The position numbers and the translations under genes were made by a program. From assembly GCA_006228005.1 (NCBI GenBank), contig VDHG01000005.1, positions 1 through 41,837 on the forward strand: a stretch of 41,837 bases of DNA. Direction: 5' to 3'. Each line of letters starts with the position of its first letter. Position 1 is the stretch's first letter. The notes beneath the pieces were generated by a model. That model had not been told where the DNA came from. It saw only the letters and a list, made by a program, of their open reading frames with translations, and made no database searches. The stretch comes from Testudinibacter crocodili. Lineage in GTDB: Bacteria; Pseudomonadota; Gammaproteobacteria; Enterobacterales; Pasteurellaceae. Positions 36,725 through 41,837 of the stretch are shown in pieces.

Positions 36725-38380
36725 TTATACGCCAATATCTTCCAACATCGTTTCATTGCTTGCCCCCGGCGGTACCAACGGCCAGACATTTTCATCGGAA
36801 TCGATGCAAACATGCAGCAGATAGGCACCTTCGCTGCCAAGCAGGCGCTGTAACGCCTCTTGCACCTGGTAGCCATGTTCGATCCGCTCACCTTGAATAC
36901 CAAAAGCTGCAGCCAAGGTCACAAAATCCGGGTTGTCATCTAAAATGGTTTCGCTGTGGCGCCCATGGAAAAACAGTGACTGCCACTGTCGCACCATGCC
37001 CAAACGCTGGTTATCCAACAATAAGATTTTAATCGGCAGTTTACCACGCTTAATCGAGCCCAGTTCCTGCACATTCATCATAAACGAGCCGTCGCCGCTG
37101 ACCAAAATCACACAGTCGTTCGGACGTGCTTTTTGTGCCCCGACCGCCGCTGGCAAACCAAAGCCCATGGTGCCCAAACCTGCCGAAGTGAGATAATTTT
37201 CCGGTTGGTTGTGCTGCATATGTTGTGCCGACCACATTTGGTGCTGCCCAACATCAGTGGTGATCACCGCACTTTGTGGTTGCATTGTCGATAGCGTTTT
37301 CAATAATGTCCAAGGGTGAATGGTGGCTTGCCCGACATTCGGCGGATAGACGAATGGAAAATCCTGAATTAAACGCTGAATATCCTGCCGCCAAGGTGCA
37401 ATATCTAATTCACAGCACAAACCTTGAAAAGCTTGGTTTAAATCGCCACGCAATACTACATCCGCTTGGCGTAATTTATTGATTTCTGCCGGATCAATAT
37501 CCGCATGGATCACTTTCGCGTGCGGCGCAAAAGTATCTAATTTGCCGGTCACCCGATCATCGAACCGCGCACCAAACACTAGCAATAAATCACTCTCCTG
37601 CACCGCATAATTTGCTGCTTTAGTACCGTGCATGCCCACCATGCCCATATAATACGGGGTGTCGCCTGGAATGGCACCCAAGCCTTTGATGGTAGAAATC
37701 GAAGGAATTTGGGTTGTTTGCAAAAAGTTCCGCAATGCCACAACCGCACTTGCCATACCAACGCCGCCACCGATATATAAAACCGGGCGTTTGGCTTGTT
37801 GCAATAATGTCTTTGCTTGTTGTAGATGTTCGTCTAATTGATCTGCTGCTTGCTCTAGCGGCAACACGATTGGCTGTGCCGTTGTTGGTGCAAATTGCAC
37901 GTCTTTTGGAATATCGACCAGCACCGGACCAGGGCGACCGCTTAGCGCCACTTGGAAAGCCTGTGCCAAAATCAGCGGCAACTCTTCAATATTTTGCACG
38001 ATAAAACTTTGCTTGGTACACGCCAGCGATAAACCTAAGACATCAATTTCTTGAAACGCATCGGTGCCGATAAACGGCGTTGCCACTTGCCCGGTAATCG
38101 CTACAATCGGCACCGAGTCCAACAGTGCGTCTGCCAAACCGGTAATCAAATTAGTAGCACCCGGCCCTGACGTAGCAATGCACACCCCCACTTTTTTGCT
38201 GGAACGGGCATAGCCAATCGCTGCCATTGCCGCGCCCTGCTCGTTACGGCACAGTAAATGATCCAACCCTGAATCGTAAATCGCATCATATACCGGCATA
38301 ATCGCGCCGCCAGGATAACCGAAAATCACCTCGACCTGATGCGCTTTCAAACTCTCTGTGACTAATCTCGCTCCGTTCAT
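36725..38380 (-). CDS. ilvG: Acetolactate synthase II large (catalytic) subunit
   Basis: IlvG condenses pyruvate with pyruvate or 2-oxobutyrate, using thiamine diphosphate, to start valine/leucine and isoleucine synthesis. The 551 residues match the AHAS II type (E. coli 548). The catalytic Glu47 lies in [17 protein letters not shown]. The ThDP/Mg motif is [20 protein letters not shown]...LDN near 425-455. The N-terminal [13 protein letters not shown] is typical. The frame is full length and intact, unlike E. coli K-12, where ilvG is frameshifted. It follows a leader peptide and attenuator, and is first in ilvGMDA. Confidence 0.97.
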   Translation of the reverse strand: MNGARLVTESLKAHQVEVIFGYPGGAIMPVYDAIYDSGLDHLLCRNEQGAAMAAIGYARSSKKVGVCIATSGPGATNLITGLADALLDSVPIVAITGQVATPFIGTDAFQEIDVLGLSLACTKQSFIVQNIEELPLILAQAFQVALSGRPGPVLVDIPKDVQFAPTTAQPIVLPLEQAADQLDEHLQQAKTLLQQAKRPVLYIGGGVGMASAVVALRNFLQTTQIPSISTIKGLGAIPGDTPYYMGMVGMHGTKAANYAVQESDLLLVFGARFDDRVTGKLDTFAPHAKVIHADIDPAEINKLRQADVVLRGDLNQAFQGLCCELDIAPWRQDIQRLIQDFPFVYPPNVGQATIHPWTLLKTLSTMQPQSAVITTDVGQHQMWSAQHMQHNQPENYLTSAGLGTMGFGLPAAVGAQKARPNDCVILVSGDGSFMMNVQELGSIKRGKLPIKILLLDNQRLGMVRQWQSLFFHGRHSETILDDNPDFVTLAAAFGIQGERIEHGYQVQEALQRLLGSEGAYLLHVCIDSDENVWPLVPPGASNETMLEDIGV

Positions 38381-38430
38381 TTCTTCCCCATTTACCGCAC
38401 TTTGAATTAATAAACCATTTTCAAAACCAC

Positions 38431-38460
38431 AAAAAAACCCTCACCGGTTAGCGAGGGTTT
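38431..38460 (-). terminator. ilv operon attenuator terminator with competing antiterminator
   Basis: On the minus strand AAACCCTC and GAGGGTTT pair around a 10-nt loop, followed by seven T, 51 bp before ilvG. A competing structure is clear. Leader RNA AGCGAG (complement of 38499-38504) can pair with CTCGCT (complement of 38450-38455), and ACCG (38507-38510) with CGGT (38443-38446). This would tie up the left arm and loop of the terminator. A further hairpin, GGTGAT/ATCACC at 38508-38523, overlaps the control codons. Confidence 0.9.
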
Positions 38461-38486
38461 ACTGATAACAGACTGGTACAGACCAA

Positions 38487-38573
38487 TTAGCAACACCGCT
38501 CGCTGTCGGTGATAATAATCACCAACCCGAGAAGAGTGCTAATAATTCGGCTTACTTGCCTTTTTTGCTGCAT
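38487..38573 (-). CDS. ilvL: ilv leader peptide (28 residues)
   Basis: On the minus strand a 28-codon frame reads MQQKRQVSRIISTLLGLVIIITDSERCC. Codons 10-22 include five Ile, three Leu, one Val and two Thr, the amino acids that the operon makes or uses. A ribosome stalled there for lack of charged tRNA would favour the antiterminator. The position, just before a terminator/antiterminator pair and ilvG, is that of a classic attenuator peptide. One caution: TATAAT lies directly upstream (38576-38581). If that is the -10 box, transcription would begin at or past the ATG, so the true promoter or the start codon may differ. Confidence 0.8.
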   Translation of the reverse strand: MQQKRQVSRIISTLLGLVIIITDSERCC

Positions 38574-38683
38574 TGATTATACCAATCTGCTCTAAATTCA
38601 TTCATCTGGTTACATAAATACCATATTTTTCTAGCACTGCAAAACCTTTTTTCAATTTATGCCCAAATCTAGGGTCTGTTGAT

Positions 38684-38715
38684 GTTTGTTTATATTTTGG
38701 AACAAACGGTATAGA
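38684..38715 (+). promoter_or_regulatory. dld promoter area with inverted repeat
   Basis: GTTTGTT (38684-38690) and AACAAAC (38701-38707) form a 7-bp inverted repeat with 10 bp between. The -10 candidate TATAGA follows at 38710-38715. The repeat would cover the -35 region and could be an operator for control of D-lactate use. The regulator is unknown. Confidence 0.4.
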
Positions 38716-38753
38716 CTAAAGCGGCTTATTTGTCAAAAATTAAGGAAAATCGT

Positions 38754-40457
38754 ATGGCGTCCTATAATCAAAAACAAAGTACTTTAATCCAACAACTTAA
38801 GAAAATCGTTGGTGAAAAACACCTGCTGACAGAACCGAACCGCACTTTGCCCTATCGACAAGGTTTTCGTTTCGGCAAAGGCCAAGCATTAGCGGTGGCG
38901 ATTCCTGCCTCTTTAATCGAACAGTGGCGCATTTTACAAGCCTGTGTGAACGCCGATGTAATTGTGATCACCCAAGCTGCCAATACCGGACTAACCGGCG
39001 GCTCCACCCCTGACGGCAATGACTACGATCGCGATATCGTGATCATCAATACCCTGCGAATCGATCAAATTCAACTGATAAATCAAGCCGAGCAAGTCAT
39101 CTGCCTACCCGGTAGCACGCTGTTTAAATTAGAAGCCGAATTGCTGAAACATGGACGCGAAGCCCACTCTGTAATTGGATCTTCTTGCTTGGGCGCTTCA
39201 GTGCTGGGCGGAATCTGCAATAATTCTGGTGGCGCATTGGTGCAACGTGGTCCGGCTTATACTGAAATGGCGCTGTTTGCGCAAATTGACAGCGATGGCG
39301 AACTGTGCCTTGTCAACCATTTGGGTATCGAATTAGGTGACGATCCCGAAGAGATTTTATCGCGTCTGGAACAGAAACGTTATTTGGAATCCGATATCCA
39401 AAACGACAACCGCCATGGACACGATCACCAGTATTGCGAGCACGTTCGCCAAGTGGATGCTGACAGCGCCGCACGCTTCAACGCCGACCCTCGCCGTTTG
39501 CACGAAGCCTCCGGCTGCGCCGGAAAATTGATGGTGTTTGCGGTGCGTTTAGACACTTTTCCATTGGAAAAAAATACGCAGGTTTTCTATATCGGCAGCA
39601 ACCAAACCGCCGAACTGGATGACATTCGCCGTCATATTTTAACGCAATTCCAATCTCTGCCGGTCTCAGGTGAATATATTCATCGCGAAGCCTTTGATGT
39701 GGCAACGGTTTATGGCAAAGATACGTTTTGGGCAATCAAAAAATTGGGCACTGATAACTTACCCAAATTATTCAGTTTGAAAAATAAAGTTGATCAAATC
39801 TGCGGTCAGATTTCTTTTCTACCAAAACATATTTCCGACAAAATGTTACAGCTTTTCAGTAAAATTTTACCGCAACATTTACCGAAAAGAATGTTGGAAT
39901 ATCGCGATCGCTATGAGCATCATTTAATTCTGAAAATGGCCGGAAACGGTATTGAAGAAGCCAAAACATTTCTAAACTCCTATTTTTCCGAACATAGCGG
40001 TGACTTTTTTGTTTGCAATCCACAAGAATCGCAAGCGGCGATGCTGCACCGTTTTGCGGTTGCCGGTGCCGCCGTCCGTTATCGGATTATTAATCACAAA
40101 ACGGTTGAAGATATTGTCGCGCTGGATGTGGCGCTGCGCCGCAATGATCGCGAATGGTTTGAAACCTTGCCTGCTGAACTTGATCAAAAATTTATTCATA
40201 AACTGTATTATGGGCATTTTATGTGCCATGTATTCCATCAGGATTATATTGCCAAAAAAGGAACTGACCCGACCGCATTGGAAGAAGAAATGCTGGAATT
40301 GCTTGATCGACGTGGCGCACAATATCCGGCGGAACACAATGTCGGTCATCTTTATCATGCCAAACCAGAGCTCAAAAAATTCTATCGCGATCTGGATCCG
40401 ACCAATAGTTTTAATCCGGGCATAGGCAAAACATCTAAATTAAAGAATTGGCAATAG
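38754..40457 (+). CDS. dld: Quinone-dependent D-lactate dehydrogenase
   Basis: Dld is a membrane-bound FAD enzyme that oxidises D-lactate to pyruvate and feeds electrons to quinone. I start it at ATG 38754 after AAGGAAAA, giving 567 residues (E. coli 571); an upstream TTG overlaps that site. The FAD-binding part is seen in QAANTGLTGGSTPDGNDYDRD and HSVIGSSCLGASVLGGICNNSGG. The C-terminal membrane-associated cap carries YEHHLILKMAGNGIEEAK and AALRRND-like ALRRNDREWFE, followed by LYYGHFMCHVFHQDYI and GAQYPAEHNVGHLY, all typical of this family. It is divergent from the ilv operon and ends in two hairpins. Confidence 0.97.
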   Translation: MASYNQKQSTLIQQLKKIVGEKHLLTEPNRTLPYRQGFRFGKGQALAVAIPASLIEQWRILQACVNADVIVITQAANTGLTGGSTPDGNDYDRDIVIINTLRIDQIQLINQAEQVICLPGSTLFKLEAELLKHGREAHSVIGSSCLGASVLGGICNNSGGALVQRGPAYTEMALFAQIDSDGELCLVNHLGIELGDDPEEILSRLEQKRYLESDIQNDNRHGHDHQYCEHVRQVDADSAARFNADPRRLHEASGCAGKLMVFAVRLDTFPLEKNTQVFYIGSNQTAELDDIRRHILTQFQSLPVSGEYIHREAFDVATVYGKDTFWAIKKLGTDNLPKLFSLKNKVDQICGQISFLPKHISDKMLQLFSKILPQHLPKRMLEYRDRYEHHLILKMAGNGIEEAKTFLNSYFSEHSGDFFVCNPQESQAAMLHRFAVAGAAVRYRIINHKTVEDIVALDVALRRNDREWFETLPAELDQKFIHKLYYGHFMCHVFHQDYIAKKGTDPTALEEEMLELLDRRGAQYPAEHNVGHLYHAKPELKKFYRDLDPTNSFNPGIGKTSKLKNWQ

Positions 40458-40461
40458 ATCT

Positions 40462-40489
40462 AAAGTGCGGTTTTGACTGACCGCACTTT
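40462..40489 (+). terminator. Inverted uptake-sequence hairpin after dld
   Basis: AAAGTGCGGT and ACCGCACTTT form a 10-bp stem with an 8-nt loop just past the dld stop codon. The T-run after it is short (TTTT). It is a typical use of paired uptake words as a terminator, here followed by a second, stronger one. Confidence 0.7.
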
Positions 40490-40495
40490 TAACTC

Positions 40496-40518
40496 AAACT
40501 GAATCGTTTCAGTTTTTT
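40496..40518 (+). terminator. Intrinsic terminator after dld
   Basis: AAACTGAA and TTCAGTTT form an 8-bp stem with loop TCGT, running into a tract of six T. It follows the inverted uptake hairpin and separates dld from the next gene. Confidence 0.75.
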
Positions 40519-40596
40519 ATCAAAAAAACGACTCAGATCAAATCTACCAACAACATTTACAATTATACTGAAAACAATGTCAACAAGGAGACGCTT

Positions 40597-41412
40597 ATGA
40601 TTAATAAAGATACCCAGCTCTGCATGTCGCTTTCCGGCAGACCCGGTAATTTTGGCACCCTATTCCACAACTACCTTTACCAGAAGCTAGGCTTGAATTT
40701 CATCTATAAAGCTTTTACCACCCAAGATATTGAGCATGCCGTAAAAGGCGTGCGCGCCTTGGGCATTCGCGGTTGCGCGGTCTCCATGCCGTTTAAGGAG
40801 AGTTGTATTGCGTTTTTAGATGAACTCTCCGCCTCCGCCAAAGCGATTGATTCGGTCAACACCATTGTCAATGACAACGGTTATTTAAAAGCCTATAACA
40901 CTGATTATATTGCGATCGCCAAACTGATCGAAAAATATCAGCTTAACCCAAAATCCAGTGTAATCGTACATGGCAGTGGTGGTATGGCGAAAGCAGTAGT
41001 CGCCGCATTTAAAGACGCCGGCTTCAAAATGCTCAGCGTATGCTCCAGAAATCCGCAAACCGGCAAGCAATTAGCCGAATTGTATGGTTATCAATATATG
41101 GCTAGCCTCAAGCAGGCGAAAGCAGATATTATCGTCAACGTCACCCCAATTGGAATGACGGGGGGCAAAGAGGCAACCGAGCTTTCCTTTCCCTTGGCAA
41201 TGATCGAACAAGCGACCACCGCTTTTGATGTGGTAGCATTGCCGGCGGAAACTCCATTAATCACTACCGCACAAAAACTGGGAAAGCAAACAATTTCTGG
41301 AGCAGAAGTGATTGTGTTGCAGGCAGTAGAACAGTTTGAGCTTTATACCGGCAAAAGACCCGACGAGGAATTAATCGCTGAAGCCAGCGCCTTTGCCAGA
41401 GCCCATGCTTAA
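40597..41412 (+). CDS. Shikimate dehydrogenase-like protein (SDH-L, HI0607 type)
   Basis: This 271-residue oxidoreductase belongs to the AroE superfamily and resembles H. influenzae HI0607 (SDH-L), a slow shikimate dehydrogenase of unclear true substrate. The catalytic Lys67 (SMPFKESC) and Asp103 (AYNTDYIA) are present. The nucleotide-binding loop is HGSGGMAKAVVAAF (125-138), where classic AroE has GAGGA. NTDY replaces the NTDG of AroE. CSRNPQTGK fits NADP use. It is not likely the main AroE of the shikimate pathway. AAGGAG precedes the start, and TATACT about 25 bp upstream of that may be the -10. It stands alone between dld and an rRNA operon. Confidence 0.88.
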   Translation: MINKDTQLCMSLSGRPGNFGTLFHNYLYQKLGLNFIYKAFTTQDIEHAVKGVRALGIRGCAVSMPFKESCIAFLDELSASAKAIDSVNTIVNDNGYLKAYNTDYIAIAKLIEKYQLNPKSSVIVHGSGGMAKAVVAAFKDAGFKMLSVCSRNPQTGKQLAELYGYQYMASLKQAKADIIVNVTPIGMTGGKEATELSFPLAMIEQATTAFDVVALPAETPLITTAQKLGKQTISGAEVIVLQAVEQFELYTGKRPDEELIAEASAFARAHA

Positions 41413-41420
41413 TCCAAAAC

Positions 41421-41446
41421 TCAAAGTGCGGTCAACCGTACTTTGA
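41421..41446 (+). terminator. Imperfect inverted uptake-sequence hairpin after the SDH-L gene
   Basis: TCAAAGTGCGGT and ACCGTACTTTGA pair over 12 positions with one G-U type mismatch and a 2-nt loop. The second arm is a decayed uptake word (ACCGTACTT). It probably ends the sdhL transcript, although the T-run is missing. Confidence 0.55.
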
Positions 41447-41483
41447 ATTCACTTGCACTTTCCCAAAATAGCGCAAACAAAAA

Positions 41484-41507
41484 ACCCTTAGCATCGCTGC
41501 TAAGGGT
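41484..41507 (-). terminator. rRNA operon terminator
   Basis: On the minus strand ACCCTTAGCA and TGCTAAGGGT form a perfect 10-bp stem with loop GCGA, followed by TTTTTTG. It lies about 23 bp past the 3' end of the 5S rRNA and ends the rRNA operon. Confidence 0.9.
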
Positions 41508-41529
41508 CGTTGTACTGTATTCAGTAAAA

Positions 41530-41645
41530 TCCGGCGGTGTCCTACTCTCACATGGGGAGACCCCACACTACCATCGGCATTACAGCATTTCACTTCTGAG
41601 TTCGGCATGGGTTCAGGTGGGTCTACTGCACTATCGCCGCCGGAA
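41530..41645 (-). rRNA. rrf: 5S ribosomal RNA
   Basis: The minus strand carries a full 5S rRNA. It is recognised by the conserved core CCCATGCCGAACTCAGAAGT and by GCCGATGGTAGTGTGGGGTC. The ends pair as TCCGGCGG with CCGCCGGA (helix I). The length of about 116 nt is near the usual 120; the exact ends are uncertain by a few bases. It is the last gene of an rRNA operon that enters from the right edge of the window. Confidence 0.97.
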
Positions 41646-41837
41646 TAATTCGGCTTGATTCTCTTGTCTCTTTTATTCTATTTCTTTGTTCTCTTCACGA
41701 TACTCTCGATGACCACCTCCAACCCACAACACTCGCTTTCTTCTACGACTGTCATCTGTCTTCCGTCCTCCGTCATCTGATTGGCCACAAGCTAATCTGA
41801 TTTAAACTCTTCGAGCTTTATCTTTGTCTTTGTCTTT
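41646..41837 (-). other. 23S-5S spacer of the rRNA operon
   Basis: The last ~190 bases lie upstream of the 5S gene in its direction of transcription. They contain no gene I can see. I find no conserved 3' end of 23S rRNA and no tRNA, so 23S must lie beyond the window. The run of AAAGACAA-type repeats at the very end is simple sequence. Confidence 0.7.

Noticed and set aside
41443-41658. 71-codon open frame at the right end of the window
   Set aside because: It lies across the 5S rRNA and its terminator on the opposite strand.

Overview
The window is from a Pasteurellaceae chromosome. The best evidence is the DNA-uptake word AAGTGCGGT (reverse ACCGCACTT), seen about forty times on both strands, often as inverted pairs just after genes. 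This is the Haemophilus-type word; the Actinobacillus-type word ACAAGCGGT is close to absent. Gene content fits: SiaP/SiaQM sialate TRAP transporter, a fused YadA/Hia-type adhesin, SDH-L, and an ilvGMDA operon with its own attenuator. I would not name a genus from this alone.

Layout. 1-14300 (minus): a giant trimeric autotransporter adhesin of about 4,470 codons, split in this sequence by a one-base frameshift, followed by a TpgA-like lipoprotein that probably anchors it to peptidoglycan. 14650-16670: divergent cysS and ppiB. 16784-17542: a small solitary Fic enzyme with a built-in inhibitory motif. 17579-20991 (minus): a tightly packed proS-DUF805-lipoprotein-engB operon. 21260-23829 (minus): a TbpB-like surface lipoprotein and its Slam exporter. 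24114-24905: a periplasmic DUF4198 protein behind FNR-like and Fur-like sites. 24969-26975 (minus): a BCCT choline/betaine transporter. 27270-32951: a sialic acid module, with a NanR-like GntR repressor divergent from nanA-siaP-siaQM-nanK. 32979-38573 (minus): ilvL-ilvG-ilvM-ilvD-ilvA. 38754-41412 (plus): dld and the shikimate-dehydrogenase-like gene sdhL. 41484 to the end (minus): the 3' end of an rRNA operon (5S rRNA and part of the 23S-5S spacer).

How the genes work together. SiaPQM imports Neu5Ac, NanA splits it to ManNAc and pyruvate, and NanK phosphorylates ManNAc. The next enzyme, NanE, is not in the window. The divergent nan promoter has a perfect CRP palindrome centred about -41.5 from a -10 box, and an inverted repeat over that -10 suited to the repressor. 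The ilv operon makes 2-oxobutyrate (IlvA), the acetohydroxy acids (IlvGM) and the 2-oxo acids (IlvD), under a classic attenuator with a leader peptide rich in Ile, Leu and Val.

Most interesting observation. The whole sialic acid module is bracketed by two copies of the last ~51-57 bp of ilvA: the true gene end at 32979-33035 and a diverged but still translatable remnant at 27175-27225. The differences are mostly synonymous or in-frame, so the remnant looks like an allele from a relative. This suggests the module entered as a unit at the 3' end of ilvA. Other points are the adhesin frameshift, the TAA/TpgA pairing, the Slam/TbpB-like pair of unknown ligand, and a small family of intergenic palindromes.
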